From Gammaproteobacteria bacterium (GTDB lineage: Bacteria; Pseudomonadota; Gammaproteobacteria; SZUA-229), in assembly GCA_016744065.1 (NCBI GenBank), contig JADGFA010000009.1:1-64000 (forward strand): DNA of 64,000 nt. Direction: 5' to 3'. The notes under the pieces are model-generated. The model had not been told where the DNA came from, made no database searches, and saw only the letters and a list, made by a program, of their open reading frames with translations. The first letter of the stretch is position 1. Every line of letters begins with the position of its first letter. A program made the translations under genes and the position numbers. Positions 17,766 to 28,600 of the stretch are shown here, piece after piece.

Positions 17766-18119
17766 ATGAACGAACATGAAAAACTAAATTATATTGAATT
17801 TTCAACAACAAATATTTCTGCAACAAAAGATTTTTTTCAGTCTGTATTTAACTGGTCATTCGAAGACTTTGGCCCTGAATACACGTCCTTTTCTGGGCAG
17901 GGTCTTGATGGTGGTTTTTTTAAATCGGAAAAAACGTCACTCACAAGCAATGGATCAGCATTAGTTGTTTTTTATAGCAATGACCTTGAAAGCACTCTTG
18001 AAAAAGTAAAAAAATCTGGGGCAACTATTTCAAAGTCCGTCTTTTCATTTCCAGGTGGTCATCGATTTCACTTTATAGAACCCGGCGGAAATGAGCTTGC
18101 TGCATGGTCAGATCAATAA
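17766..18119 (+). CDS. VOC (glyoxalase/bleomycin-resistance) family protein
   Basis: A 117-residue single VOC domain: YIEFSTTNISATKDFFQSVF at the N-terminus and GHRFHFIEPGGNELAAWS at the C-terminus. The usual metal ligands would be Glu11 (YIEF), His near 100 (HFIEP) and Glu near 110 (NELA). The family includes glyoxalases, dioxygenases, antibiotic-binding proteins and ArsI C-As lyases; this one lacks the cysteine pair expected for ArsI, so an arsenic role is not supported. Monocistronic. Confidence 0.85.
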   Translation: MNEHEKLNYIEFSTTNISATKDFFQSVFNWSFEDFGPEYTSFSGQGLDGGFFKSEKTSLTSNGSALVVFYSNDLESTLEKVKKSGATISKSVFSFPGGHRFHFIEPGGNELAAWSDQ

Positions 18120-18290
18120 TATAAAACTCTCTTTCTAGATACTCTAGTTAAGAAAAAGCGACGCTTTTACCTGAAAATAATTAATATGCCGCCGCACATG
18201 CCTTTTCTGATAACAACAAAAATATATTTATGTTCTATAATAAACCTAGATTAGCCTATACAGCACCTGAACAACAGCGGGAGAAAAACA

Positions 18291-18863
18291 GTGGAATCTG
18301 ATGCATACCAGACACCTCAAGCTGACTTATCAACTACAAGCTTTACTGAAACCGCTTACTATATTGTCTCTTTGAAAAAATTCCTGATACTTTTTTTATC
18401 CACACTCGGAATGTATGGCGTTTACTGGTTTTATAAAAACTGGTCGTTACAAAAGATAGCTACCCAGTCAAATACATGGCCCGTTATGCGTGGTATATTT
18501 TCTATCTTCTTCACACACTCTCTTTTTAGAAATATAACGGCTACGCTAAAAGATAATAATAGCTCACACGAATGGAATCATGGTTTTATTGCAACCATAT
18601 ATGTTGCAAGCGCCATTTTTTCTAATATTAGTGATCGGCTATCCGCAAAAAGCATTGGCCTTCCCATCACTAGCTTTACTGGTTTTATATTTCTGGGTGG
18701 CATGGCGTGGGCCTTATACCATGCACAAACAGCGATTAATATAGCCAGTAACGACCCAGGCGGTTTATCAAACAGTCATTTTAGTGCCGCTAATATTGCC
18801 TGGATTGTATTCGGCATTATATTGTGGGGACTAATTTTTATTGGCATAGCTTCGCATTTTTAG
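18291..18863 (+). CDS. Membrane protein of unknown function (DUF4234-like start)
   Basis: 190 residues from a GTG with GGGAG 11 bases upstream. The N-terminal 25 residues are polar (SDAYQTPQADLST). The first membrane segment, KKFLILFLSTLGMYGVYWFYKNW, carries the GxYxxYWFYKNW pattern of a widespread family of small bacterial membrane proteins. About three more hydrophobic segments follow (about 100-120, 125-145, 160-188). No catalytic motif is visible. I do not recognise a function. Confidence 0.65.
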   Translation: MESDAYQTPQADLSTTSFTETAYYIVSLKKFLILFLSTLGMYGVYWFYKNWSLQKIATQSNTWPVMRGIFSIFFTHSLFRNITATLKDNNSSHEWNHGFIATIYVASAIFSNISDRLSAKSIGLPITSFTGFIFLGGMAWALYHAQTAINIASNDPGGLSNSHFSAANIAWIVFGIILWGLIFIGIASHF

Positions 18864-18887
18864 CCATACCCTTACCACATATGTTTA

Positions 18888-19748
18888 TTATTTAATCTGA
18901 TCCACTGGAATAAAAAACTCTTCCTGAGATTTTTTTGTTGCTCTTTGCTGCGTTTTCCATGCATGTCCATAAACCACCTCATAACTTGCGGGCACAATAT
19001 CTTCTTGTCTGTATTGCTCATAATATGCGATTACACGCTTTAACTTACCTGGCGTAACCAGCCCCTGCCCAGCTTCTTTTCTCTGATTTTTTAGAATGGT
19101 ATTTGCACCAATCGCTTTTAAATCATGCATGACTGAAATAACATTTTTATAGGTTAAGGTGTGTAAATCCATATCCATTACCGGCTCAGCCAGGCCTGTC
19201 TGTATTAATGCATCGCCTAAATCATGCATATCGGTAAAATCATTTACATGGGCATGCTCATCAACCTGCTCCCAGCTTTTTTTTAATTCTTTTAACGTAT
19301 CGGGGCCAAAGGTTGAAAACATCAATAAGCCATCTGGTTTTAATATACGCTTAAACTCAGCAAACACTTTTATATAATCACACCACTGTAACATCAGGCT
19401 TGAAAAAACCAGATCAACCGACTCATCTGGTAAGGGAATATCTTCAGCATCAGCACAAATTAATACGGGCTTTCTTAACAGGCCGCCTTTATTTTTAGTC
19501 TGCTTAAGCATTTCTGCTGATATATCTAATGAAACAACTTTGGCTTTTTTATATTTTTTTAGCAAGCCCTGTGTCCCCCATCCTGTACCACAACCAACAT
19601 CTAAAATAACGGATGGTTTTAAACGGGTAAAATCAAGTCGCTGTAATAATTCCTCACAGACATTACGCTGTAATACGGCAGATGATTCATAACAAATAGC
19701 TTTTGCATCAAAATGTTTCTGGATTCGATGTTTTTCTGTGTGACTCAT
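18888..19748 (-). CDS. bioC: Malonyl-ACP O-methyltransferase
   Basis: Methylates malonyl-ACP to start the disguised fatty-acid route to pimelate in biotin synthesis. The 286 residues carry SAM-binding motifs ILDVGCGTGWGTQGLL (about 49-64), VVSLDISAEML (about 73-83), CADAEDIPLPDESVDLVFSS (about 98-117) and the BioC-typical MLQWCDY, FSTFGPDTLKEL and YEVVYGHAW. It lies 80 bases downstream of bioH on the same strand; the two form a biotin pair separated from the bioBFD genes, which are not in the window. Confidence 0.92.
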   Translation of the reverse strand: MSHTEKHRIQKHFDAKAICYESSAVLQRNVCEELLQRLDFTRLKPSVILDVGCGTGWGTQGLLKKYKKAKVVSLDISAEMLKQTKNKGGLLRKPVLICADAEDIPLPDESVDLVFSSLMLQWCDYIKVFAEFKRILKPDGLLMFSTFGPDTLKELKKSWEQVDEHAHVNDFTDMHDLGDALIQTGLAEPVMDMDLHTLTYKNVISVMHDLKAIGANTILKNQRKEAGQGLVTPGKLKRVIAYYEQYRQEDIVPASYEVVYGHAWKTQQRATKKSQEEFFIPVDQIK

Positions 19749-19828
19749 TACATATTCTTAAATATCAGGCCGAAGTAGCAAAGCTGCTACACCAGTATGT
19801 TGTGAAAAACGAATGGTGCACGTATGAT

Positions 19829-20587
19829 TTAACTGGAGTGCCTGATTCGATCGGTTAAGTATTCTACAAATATATCGATATGTGATAAAAAAGGTGCGTG
19901 CCCGGCTTTATTAACAACGACAACATTATCTAATTTTTCTGCTAATTCGGCCTTAATCAATCCGTCATGACTACCCAGTATCCAGCTTACCGGTTGTTTT
20001 ATTTTCTTTAACTGATTACGTAAATCAATTTTTTTTAAAATATCCAGCCCCGCGTCCAGGCTCGATTCATCCGGTTGCGGCTGCTGCAAAATTTTTTCCC
20101 TTAAATCTCGTAATACAACCCGCCCTGCATCAGAGCCTTTTACCTGCAACGAAAGGAAACGACGAATTGTACCTGAAAAATCCTTTTTAAGTGACTGGGA
20201 AAATATATCAAAAACACTACCATCAACACCATAGTTCCAGTTTTCTTTACTAATAAAACAGGGGTTACTGCTAACAAGTATTAACGAATCAACCTCAGCC
20301 AGGTTATCTATAAGCAGTTGCAAACAAGCTAACCCTCCCAGGGACCAGCCAATTAATACCAGCTGTTGATTATTTTTTTTGATTTTTTCACACTGAAGCT
20401 GCAAATCCTTAGTAAGCCCCTGCAAATCGACAAACCTTTCATCTGTTCTTTGCCCATGGCCGGGCAAATCAATGACACTAGCCTCAATCCAGCTCGGCAA
20501 CTGCTCCAGCACGGGTTGCCAGACACAACTGTTCATTGCCCATCCGTGCACAAACAAACAACTTACTTTTGGGTTATCTAACGCCAT
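19829..20587 (-). CDS. bioH: Pimeloyl-ACP methyl ester carboxylesterase
   Basis: An alpha/beta hydrolase of 252 residues that removes the methyl ester placed by BioC. The nucleophile is Ser82 in GWSLGG, the acid is the Asp in LGSHDGLI (about 207) and the His is in KAGHAPFLSH (about 235). LFVHGWAMNSCVWQP is the typical BioH N-terminal oxyanion segment, and GHGQR follows. Its position directly before bioC supports BioH over a generic esterase. Confidence 0.9.
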   Translation of the reverse strand: MALDNPKVSCLFVHGWAMNSCVWQPVLEQLPSWIEASVIDLPGHGQRTDERFVDLQGLTKDLQLQCEKIKKNNQQLVLIGWSLGGLACLQLLIDNLAEVDSLILVSSNPCFISKENWNYGVDGSVFDIFSQSLKKDFSGTIRRFLSLQVKGSDAGRVVLRDLREKILQQPQPDESSLDAGLDILKKIDLRNQLKKIKQPVSWILGSHDGLIKAELAEKLDNVVVVNKAGHAPFLSHIDIFVEYLTDRIRHSS

Positions 20588-20654
20588 AGCATTTCACCGT
20601 TGTTTCAATTCGTGCTAAATTGCGCGCTTTAATCATTTCCTACCTGGATACCCT

Positions 20655-21272
20655 GTGGATTTATTACAGCAGCCTATTATACTGGTTATTGGCTTTGCCC
20701 TGTTCGGCTATTTACTTGGCTCCGTGTCTACGGCCATCATTACCTGTAAAATCATGAGCCTGCCTGACCCAAGAACAACCGGCTCCAACAATCCGGGGGC
20801 AACTAATGTTTTACGTGCAGGTGGTAAAAAGGCCGCTATTATCACCTTGCTAGGTGACATGCTAAAGGGCTTAATTCCAGTTCTATTGGCTACACTTGTG
20901 GGCATGCAGAACGAAGTTATTGCCGCAGCTGGTATAGCTGCATTTCTGGGGCACCTCTATCCGGTTTATTACAGTTTTAAGGGTGGCAAGGGTGTTGCAA
21001 CCATATTAGGCGTACTTTTGGGCATAAACTGGATTATAGGATCAGGCACTATTGGTATCTGGTTGTTTGTCGCGCTGACTTTCCGCTATTCCTCTTTATC
21101 CGCTTTAATTGCCGCCACTGGCTCCCCCATTCTGGCATGGCTCATTACTCAATCACCTATCATTACAGCGAGCGTTTGCTTTATGGCTATCTTATTAATC
21201 TGGAAACATAAACGTAATATTCAAAACCTGCTTGCTGGCAAAGAAGACAAGATCGGTTCAAAGAAAAAATAA
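20655..21272 (+). CDS. plsY: Glycerol-3-phosphate acyltransferase PlsY
   Basis: Transfers acyl groups from acyl-phosphate to glycerol-3-phosphate, the first step of phospholipid synthesis. 205 residues from a GTG start, with about five membrane segments. Family motifs: GYLLGSVSTAI, then RTTGSNNPGATNVLR (about 36-50) and the FKGGKGVAT loop (about 110-118). Convergent to tsaD, its usual neighbour in gammaproteobacteria. Confidence 0.95.
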   Translation: MDLLQQPIILVIGFALFGYLLGSVSTAIITCKIMSLPDPRTTGSNNPGATNVLRAGGKKAAIITLLGDMLKGLIPVLLATLVGMQNEVIAAAGIAAFLGHLYPVYYSFKGGKGVATILGVLLGINWIIGSGTIGIWLFVALTFRYSSLSALIAATGSPILAWLITQSPIITASVCFMAILLIWKHKRNIQNLLAGKEDKIGSKKK

Positions 21273-21353
21273 CCGGTGTCCACCCTGCTCAATTCCAGAG
21301 CTGCCAAAGTAAAAATATCTGCTTTTTTATCCTGGTAAATAAAATGTAACCAT

Positions 21354-22385
21354 TTAATTTACCACGGCATCCAGTTCACTCATTGGCCATCGTGCCCTGA
21401 CATTAATAGCCAGTGGCTCTGTTTCACCACCAAGCAGTCGCAGAGCACCTGCATAAGCAATCATAGCCCCATTATCCGTGCAAAATTCTATCCGCGGATA
21501 AAACAGCTGGCCTCCTTCTTTTTGCATCATAGTATTTAAAGACTTACGCAGACTCAGATTAGCCCCAACACCACCGGCTATCACCAGTGTTTTTGCACCC
21601 ACCTGCTGAATCGCTCGTCGACTTTTAATCACTAAGGTATCGACCACAGCGTCTTCAAAAGCTCGACAGATATTCGCCTGGGTCTGTTCATTTTTATTAC
21701 CCTGCTCAGTTTCTTTTTGCCAGGTATTCAAACTAAAGGTTTTCAGGCCACTAAAACTAAAATCCAGCCCCGGTCGATCACACATTGGCCGTGGAAACCT
21801 GTAAGCACCCGCTTCACCCTGCTCTGCCAATCTGGCCAGAATTGGTCCGCCAGGATAACCCAGACCCAACATTTTAGCGGTCTTATCAAACGCCTCACCC
21901 GCTGCGTCATCCAGGCTTTCACCTAACAACTCATACTGACCTATACCTTTTACTTCAGCCAGAAGGGTATGCCCACCGGATACCAGCAATGCAACAAAAG
22001 GAAATTCCGGAACAGCCTCTTCAAGCATCGGTGCAAGTAAATGCCCTTCCATATGATGCACGGCTACTGCTGGAATACCCAGGGCCATGGCCATTGCTCT
22101 ACCGGTACAGGCGCCCACCATTAACGCCCCCATTAAACCAGGACCCGCAGTATACGCCACACCATCCAGCTCTGATTTTGTGATTCCGGCTTTTGTTAAT
22201 ACCTGTTCTGTCAGGGGCAGTAAATACCTTACATGATCCCGTGAAGCCAGTTCTGGCACCACACCACCGTATTCTCCATGCAATGCAACTTGAGAATGCA
22301 ATACATCGGCGAGCAACCCTCGCTCGGTATCATATACAGCTAAACCAGTCTCATCACAGGAAGACTCTATTCCCAGCACTATCAT
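21354..22385 (-). CDS. tsaD: tRNA N6-adenosine threonylcarbamoyltransferase
   Basis: Final enzyme of t6A37 tRNA modification. 343 residues with the family signatures: [16 protein letters not shown] at the N-terminus, the iron site HHMEGH (about 111-116), [10 protein letters not shown] (about 134-143), [20 protein letters not shown] and the C-terminal [10 protein letters not shown]. Divergent from rpsU, the common arrangement. Confidence 0.97.
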   Translation of the reverse strand: MIVLGIESSCDETGLAVYDTERGLLADVLHSQVALHGEYGGVVPELASRDHVRYLLPLTEQVLTKAGITKSELDGVAYTAGPGLMGALMVGACTGRAMAMALGIPAVAVHHMEGHLLAPMLEEAVPEFPFVALLVSGGHTLLAEVKGIGQYELLGESLDDAAGEAFDKTAKMLGLGYPGGPILARLAEQGEAGAYRFPRPMCDRPGLDFSFSGLKTFSLNTWQKETEQGNKNEQTQANICRAFEDAVVDTLVIKSRRAIQQVGAKTLVIAGGVGANLSLRKSLNTMMQKEGGQLFYPRIEFCTDNGAMIAYAGALRLLGGETEPLAINVRARWPMSELDAVVN

Positions 22386-22532
22386 TTATTCATTCTCAAC
22401 ACGTTCACTAACACCTGATAATAATCATATTTAAAATACCGTCACTGGCCATCTTCAAATCCAGAAAAGCAGAATACAGGAAAAAACCACGGCCAGTGCA
22501 ACAACTCAACGCCAGACATCGTTAAAGAAACC

Positions 22533-22560
22533 TTGGCATTCAGCCAGAAACTGTTATAAT
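22533..22560 (+). promoter_or_regulatory. Sigma-70 promoter of rpsU
   Basis: TTGGCA (22533-22538), a 16-base spacer and a perfect TATAAT (22555-22560), 75 bases before the rpsU start. Confidence 0.8.
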
Positions 22561-22634
22561 CCCGCGGCTCTACGCACCCTTAAAAGGTGTAATTAACCCG
22601 TAAACAAAGTTCTATTTTAGAGTGAGAGTTCTGA

Positions 22635-22862
22635 ATGCCACAAGTAAAAGTTAAAGACAACGAGCCATTTGATGTTGCTCTTCGTCGTTTTAAACGTTCA
22701 TGCGAAAAGGCCGGTATCTTAACCGAAATCCGTCGTCGTGAGTGCTATGAAAAGCCCACAACTGAACGTAAGCGTAAAGCAGCCGCAGCTGTAAAACGTA
22801 ACTTGAAAAAATTATCAAAAGAACGCGAGCGTTTAACGCGTAACCCTCATCGCCGCCGCTAA
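22635..22862 (+). CDS. rpsU: 30S ribosomal protein S21
   Basis: A very basic protein of 75 residues: [20 protein letters not shown] at the N-terminus, [16 protein letters not shown] in the middle and a C-terminal RRR. S21 helps start-site selection on mRNA. The family is usually about 71 residues. In many gammaproteobacteria it is followed by yqeY, dnaG and rpoD; here only yqeY follows, with dnaG 14 kb away. Confidence 0.97.
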   Translation: MPQVKVKDNEPFDVALRRFKRSCEKAGILTEIRRRECYEKPTTERKRKAAAAVKRNLKKLSKERERLTRNPHRRR

Positions 22863-22873
22863 ACAGCGCCGCT

Positions 22874-23341
22874 ATGAACCCTGAAGCAACCATGGCCGAC
22901 CTTAAACAGCGCCTGACAGATGAGATGAAAGCCACCATGAAAAGTGGTGACAAAAAACGTCTGGATGTGATTCGTCTTGTTCTTGCTGCTATAAAGCAAA
23001 TAGAAGTAGATGAACGTATTGAGCTGGATGATAATCGAGTACTTGCTGTTCTTGATAAAATGGTTAAGCAACGTCGTGAATCTATCAGCCAGTACAAAGA
23101 TGCGGGCAGAGAAGATTTATGGGCGCAGGAAGAATACGAAGTTACTATTTTACAGGATTTTTTACCAGAAGCCCTGAGCAATGATGAAATCGACCAGATG
23201 ATAACCAAAGCTATTACTAGCACCGGCGCCTCGTCAATTAAAGACATGGGCAAGGTAATGGGGATTATCAAACCACAGATGCAAGGTCGTGCTGATATGG
23301 GTGCGGTTAGTGGTAAAATAAAAACGCACCTGAACACCTGA
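22874..23341 (+). CDS. GatB/YqeY domain protein
   Basis: 155 residues from the first ATG. A second ATG at 22892 (MADLKQRL) matches the usual family N-terminus better, and neither has a strong ribosome site. The protein is the YqeY unit: KQRLTDEMKATMKSGDKKRL, then RRESISQYKDAGREDL and a C-terminal half ending in DMGKVMGIIKPQMQGRADMG, which resembles the tRNA-binding tail of GatB. Its role is not firmly known. 11 bases after rpsU and co-transcribed. Confidence 0.9.
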   Translation: MNPEATMADLKQRLTDEMKATMKSGDKKRLDVIRLVLAAIKQIEVDERIELDDNRVLAVLDKMVKQRRESISQYKDAGREDLWAQEEYEVTILQDFLPEALSNDEIDQMITKAITSTGASSIKDMGKVMGIIKPQMQGRADMGAVSGKIKTHLNT

Positions 23342-23447
23342 TTCTATAATTCCTACCCCCTGTTGTTTCCATTGGTGAAACTAGCGTCCTAAAGTCACTG
23401 GATCCCCGATAGAAACCCGCGGGAACGAAAGAAAAAAGACTTTAAAC

Positions 23448-24515
23448 ATGACAGAACTAAAAAATGACCGCTTCCTTCGTGCTCTACTTAAACAACCAGT
23501 AGATAAAACACCTGTCTGGATAATGCGCCAGGCCGGAAGATACTTACCTGAATACCGTGCAACACGTGAACAGGCTGGCGATTTTATGAGCCTGTGCATG
23601 AACCCGGACCTGGCCTGCGAAGTCACCCTGCAACCACTAAGACGCTTTGATCTTGATGCGGCTATTTTATTTTCAGACATCCTGACCATTCCCGATGCAA
23701 TGGGCTTAGGCCTGTACTTTGAAACAGGCGAAGGGCCTAAATTTAAAAACCCAGTTCGCTCGGCGGCTGATGTCAGAAACCTGCCCATCCCCGACCCAGA
23801 AGACGAGCTCAAATACGTAATGGATGCGGTACGCACAATTCGTCGAGAACTAAATGGCGAAGTACCCTTAATTGGCTTTTCTGGTAGCCCATGGACGCTG
23901 GCGACGTATATGATTGAAGGCGGCAGCAGCAAAACATTCAGCAAATCTAAAACCATGCTGTTTGATGACCCTGCATTAGCCCACCAGTTACTCGGCAAGA
24001 TCGCAGAGTCTGTAATAAACTATTTAAATGCTCAAATTGCTGCCGGTGCTCAGGCCGTGATGATTTTTGATACCTGGGGGGGCAACTTAAACCCTGAAAT
24101 GTATCGCCTGTTTTCTTTAGATTATATGCAAAAAATTGTCTCCAGCCTCACGCGTCACGCTGATGGCAGAGAAGTGCCTGTTATTTTATATACCAAGGGC
24201 GGCGGACAATGGCTAAATGCAATGGCCGATACAGGCTGCAACGCACTGGGCATAGACTGGAGTACCAGTATTGCAGATGCAAAAGCACAGGTTGGCGACC
24301 GTGTTGCTATACAGGGCAATATGGACCCGAACACGCTCTACGCATCGCCTGAGGTTATTCGTGAAGAAGCCGCTAAAATTCTTAAGGATTTTGGTACCGG
24401 CAACGGCCATATATTCAACCTGGGTCATGGCATTACACCTGACATCAACCCAGACCACGTTAAAGCGCTTGTTGATTCAGTTCATGAACTGAGTGAACCG
24501 TACCACCAATCATAA
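23448..24515 (+). CDS. hemE: Uroporphyrinogen decarboxylase
   Basis: Decarboxylates uroporphyrinogen III to coproporphyrinogen III in haem synthesis. 355 residues with [14 protein letters not shown] (about 24-37), the catalytic Asp in [13 protein letters not shown] (about 78-90), [13 protein letters not shown] (about 144-156; the family mostly has GAPWTLA) and the C-terminal [14 protein letters not shown]. Cytoplasmic. It lies near gltBD as in Pseudomonas, although galU sits between them. Confidence 0.97.
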   Translation: MTELKNDRFLRALLKQPVDKTPVWIMRQAGRYLPEYRATREQAGDFMSLCMNPDLACEVTLQPLRRFDLDAAILFSDILTIPDAMGLGLYFETGEGPKFKNPVRSAADVRNLPIPDPEDELKYVMDAVRTIRRELNGEVPLIGFSGSPWTLATYMIEGGSSKTFSKSKTMLFDDPALAHQLLGKIAESVINYLNAQIAAGAQAVMIFDTWGGNLNPEMYRLFSLDYMQKIVSSLTRHADGREVPVILYTKGGGQWLNAMADTGCNALGIDWSTSIADAKAQVGDRVAIQGNMDPNTLYASPEVIREEAAKILKDFGTGNGHIFNLGHGITPDINPDHVKALVDSVHELSEPYHQS

Positions 24516-24536
24516 TCTGCACAAACCCACAACTGA

Positions 24537-24569
24537 CAGGTCACAGAAAACTTTCTTTTCTGTGACCTG
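24537..24569 (+). terminator. Perfect 14-bp hairpin after hemE
   Basis: CAGGTCACAGAAAA / TTTTCTGTGACCTG around a 5-base loop, 22 bases after the hemE stop. No T-run follows, so it is a terminator-like or 3' stabilising hairpin. Confidence 0.6.
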
Positions 24570-24642
24570 AGAGCTATGACTTACCAATATTTTTAAAGTA
24601 TGATGCTGAAAAATCAAAGAAAACAGCCAAGGAATTTTTAGC

Positions 24643-25476
24643 ATGATCAGCAAATGTCTTTACCCGGTAGCCGGCTACGGCACCCGCTTTTTACCCGCTA
24701 CAAAATCTATACCAAAAGAAATGTTACCCGTAGTGGATAAGCCGCTCATTCATTATGCTGTCGAAGAGGCACTCGATGCTGGTATGAATCATAATGCTTT
24801 TGTGACCGGTCGAGGTAAACACGCTATTGCCGACCACTTTGATATCAGCTACGAAGTAGAAAGTGAAATATCCGGCACCGGAAAAGAAGAAAAACTAACG
24901 GAAATTCGCAACCTGTTAGATCACTGTACCTTCACCTATACACCACAAAAAGAAATGAAAGGCCTGGGACATGCCGTACTCGCCGGTAAAAACATGATTG
25001 GTGAACAGGCTTTTGGGGTGATTTTAGCCGATGATCTTTGCATAACCGAGCCAGGTGAAGACAGCGTAATGAAACAGATGGTTGCTTTATACAAGCAATT
25101 CCGCTGCTCTATTATCGCCATTGAAGAAGTCCCTAAAGAAAACATCAGTAACTACGGCGTCATTGATGGTGAAGCCGTTAGCGATAACATCTTCCGCGTA
25201 AAAGACATGGTAGAAAAACCTCCATCAGATGAAGCCCCCAGCAACCTTGCCGTTATTGGACGCTATATCCTGACTCCAGATATTTTTGATTTGTTACGTG
25301 ATGTCAGGCCAGGGGCAGGTGGTGAAATCCAGTTAACCGACGCAATCAAAGAACAGGCAAAAAATGGTTGTGTTATGGCGTACAAATTCAAAGGCCAACG
25401 TTTTGATTGCGGTAGCGTAGAAGGCTTTGTTGAAGCCACTAATTACTGCTACGAAAACATCTTTAAAAGGAAGTAA
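24643..25476 (+). CDS. galU: UTP-glucose-1-phosphate uridylyltransferase
   Basis: Makes UDP-glucose for envelope polysaccharides. 277 residues with the nucleotide-binding signature GYGTRFLPATKSIPKEMLP (about 10-28), GLGHAVL, the metal Asp in ILADDL (about 127-132), EKPPSDEAPSN and a C-terminal FDCGSVEGFVEA. AAGGAAT ribosome site. A strong terminator follows directly after the stop codon. Confidence 0.97.
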   Translation: MISKCLYPVAGYGTRFLPATKSIPKEMLPVVDKPLIHYAVEEALDAGMNHNAFVTGRGKHAIADHFDISYEVESEISGTGKEEKLTEIRNLLDHCTFTYTPQKEMKGLGHAVLAGKNMIGEQAFGVILADDLCITEPGEDSVMKQMVALYKQFRCSIIAIEEVPKENISNYGVIDGEAVSDNIFRVKDMVEKPPSDEAPSNLAVIGRYILTPDIFDLLRDVRPGAGGEIQLTDAIKEQAKNGCVMAYKFKGQRFDCGSVEGFVEATNYCYENIFKRK

Positions 25477-25516
25477 AGCATTTTATGCTGCATACATTTG
25501 CAGATAAAATGCTTTT
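25477..25516 (+). terminator. Rho-independent terminator of galU
   Basis: Stem AGCATTTTAT / ATAAAATGCT extended by CTGCA / TGCAG with one bulged G and a 6-base loop, followed by TTTT. It begins at the first base after the galU stop. Confidence 0.85.
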
Positions 25517-25664
25517 CAACTTCATCATACAAATTCTTTGTTTTACCTCTATTTTCCTGTAAAATACCCGGCCCCTTGTCCGCGCCCCGCTTTATCACAG
25601 GCCAGATCCGGACGGCGAATTTTAAAAAATACTTGAATAAAATCAAGCATTTAAGAGGTAAGCA

Positions 25665-28600
25665 ATGAGTAACAACGACATCTTCAATCAATACACCAGA
25701 CCGAACAAGCATGGCCTATATGACCCTGCAAATGAAACGGAAAACTGTGGTGTAGGTTTTGTGGCCCATATCAAAGGCCAGGCTAGTCACCAGATTATTG
25801 AAGATGCAGACCACATCCTGCGCCGCATGGTACACCGCGGGGCCTGCGGGTGCGAAGCTAACACCGGCGACGGTGCAGGCATAATGACCAGCCTGCCCTA
25901 TGAATTCCTCACGCGCGTTGCAAAAGAAGACCTGGGAGCTGACCTCCCTGAAAAAGGCTGCTATGCCGCGGGCAATATATTTTTACCCGTTAATGAAACT
26001 GAACGTGCCGAGTGCAAAAAACGGGTTAATGATTTAATTGAAAAGTCTGGTCAGAAATTAATAGGCTGGCGAGAGCTTCCGGTTGACCCAATAAAAGCCG
26101 ATATTGGCCCGTCAGCCCGCGCCGCCCAACCCCATATAGAACAGTTATTTGTAGCCGCTGCTGACGGTGTTTCCAGCGATGATTTCGAGCGCAAATTATA
26201 CATTCTGCGTAAAGACGCCGGCCATACCATTCGTAGCGATAAAAGCATCAAGCAACGTGAGTTATTTTATTTCTGCTCACTGTCCACCAAAGTGATTGTA
26301 TATAAAGGCATGTTAAACCCAGACCAGATGATGCCTTTCTACACTGATTTAAGTGCCGAAGACTTCACTGCTCATCTAGCAATGGTTCATTCCCGCTTCT
26401 CAACCAATACTTTCCCATCATGGGATCGAGCACAGCCCAAACGTTTTATGAGTCACAATGGTGAAATTAATACACGACTGGGTAATGCAAACTGGATGAC
26501 AGCCCGTGAAGGCACAGCAAAAAGCGATTTATTTGGCGATGACATCAAGCGTGTTTTACCCGTTATTGAGCCAGACGTATCTGACTCCGGCAGCTTTGAT
26601 AATGTTTTAGAATTTTTATTAATGGGTGGCCGTAGTTTGCAGGAAGCGGTCATGATGATGGTGCCTGAAGCATGGCAGAATGATGCCAGCATGTCTGAAG
26701 AAAAACGGGCGTTTTATGAATACCAGTCAGCCCTTATGGAACCCTGGGATGGTCCGGCTTCGATCGTATTTACCGATGGTCGTTATATTGGCGCAACATT
26801 AGACAGAAATGGTTTACGCCCAAGCCGTTATTACCTAACACATGATGATCGTGTGGTGATGGCTTCTGAAGTTGGTGTATTACCTGTTGATGCCGATAAT
26901 GTAAAACTCAAAGGCCGCTTACAACCAGGTAAAATGTTCCTGATTGATTTTGACCAGGGTCGCATGATTCCCGACGAAGAATTAAAACATGAATTTGCTT
27001 CCAAGCAACCCTATCATCAATGGCTATCGAACCAGCGTATTGCCCTCTCACAGTTAGAACCTAATCAGGAATCACATGGTTTTAATCAGGACACACTACT
27101 GGAACGCATGCGCGCATTTGGTTTCACATCAGAGACCATGCAGTTTATGTTATTACCATTAGTTAAAGAAGGCCGCGACCCGGTTGGCTCAATGGGAAAT
27201 GATGCAGCACTTGCCTGCATGTCTGATAAATCACGCATGATTTATGACTACTTCAAACAACTGTTTGCTCAGGTAACTAATCCTGCTATTGATTCGATTC
27301 GTGAAGAAGTTGTTATGTCTTTACAGTGTTATATCGGGCCTGAAAAAAATATTTTAGAATCATCTGAAGAACATGCACACCGTTTATTAGTACCACATCC
27401 GATTCTAACAAACGAAGAACTCGGTGCACTTAAACATATGGATTTCCGTGGCTGGACGACAGCAACACTGGATATGACTTATGATAAATCAGAAGGCACA
27501 GCAGGTTTAGCAAAAGCGATTGATCGTTTATGTACTGAAGCAGCTCAGGCTATAACCGATGGTCACAGTTTGATTGTTTTATCTGATAGAAATATTTCTG
27601 CAGAGCGTATTCCTGTTAGTGCATTGTTAGCAACGGGTGCGGTTCATCAACACCTGGTTCAAAAACATTTACGTACACGTATCGGCCTGGTTTTAGAGTC
27701 CGGTGAAGCACGTGAAGTTCATCATCATTGTCTGTTAACCGGATATGGTATTGACGCCATTAACCCATACCTTGCCTTCGAAGCACTATGGGATGCACAG
27801 CGTAAAGGATTACTGGATAGCAATTCATACGACACTGACAACAAAATTGTTGAAGGCTATAGAAAGTCTGTTGGCAAAGGCATGTTTAAAGTCTTTGCGA
27901 AAATGGGTATTTCAACTTTGCAATCGTACAAGGCTGCACAAATATTTGAAGCCGTTGGTTTAGCTGAAGAAATTATTGATCGTTGCTTTGATGGCACTGC
28001 CAGTCGAATCCAGGGTGTCGGTTTTGATGTGCTTGCAGAAGAATCCATTCGTCGTCACGATTTAGGTTACTCACAAACCAACATTTCTATTTTACCTAAT
28101 CAGGGTGATATGCACTGGCGCGCTAAAGGCGATAGCCACATGTGGAATCCTCAAAGCATTTCCACTTTACAACAGGCCGCTCGCACCGGCGATAAAAATG
28201 CCTACGAGCACTTTGCAAAACTGGCTAACGAAGACACTAAAAAATGCACACTACGTGGCATGCTAAATTTTAAAGATGGCGTAAACCCATCAATTGATAT
28301 TAGTGAAGTTGAAGACGTAAAAGAAATTGTTAAACGCTTTGCAACCGGTGCCATGAGCTTCGGCTCTATTTCACCCGAGTCCCATGAATCGTTAGCTATA
28401 GCTATGAACCGCATGGGCGGCAAATCAAACACAGGTGAAGGCGGTGAAGATGATGCTCGCTGGACACCAGAAGCCAATGGTGACTCACGTCGCTCAGCAA
28501 TCAAACAGGTTGCTTCCGGTCGTTTTGGTGTCACCATTAATTACCTGACTAATGCAGATGAAATTCAGATTAAAGTTTCACAGGGTGCAAAACCAGGTGA

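Noticed and set aside
17766-18119. VOC protein as the arsenic lyase ArsI
   Set aside because: The vicinal cysteines that bind As(III) in ArsI are absent; the protein has no cysteines.
18150-18175. AAAAGCG-A-CGCTTTT palindrome as a terminator
   Set aside because: The loop would be one base; the stem is too tight and no T-run beyond the arm follows.
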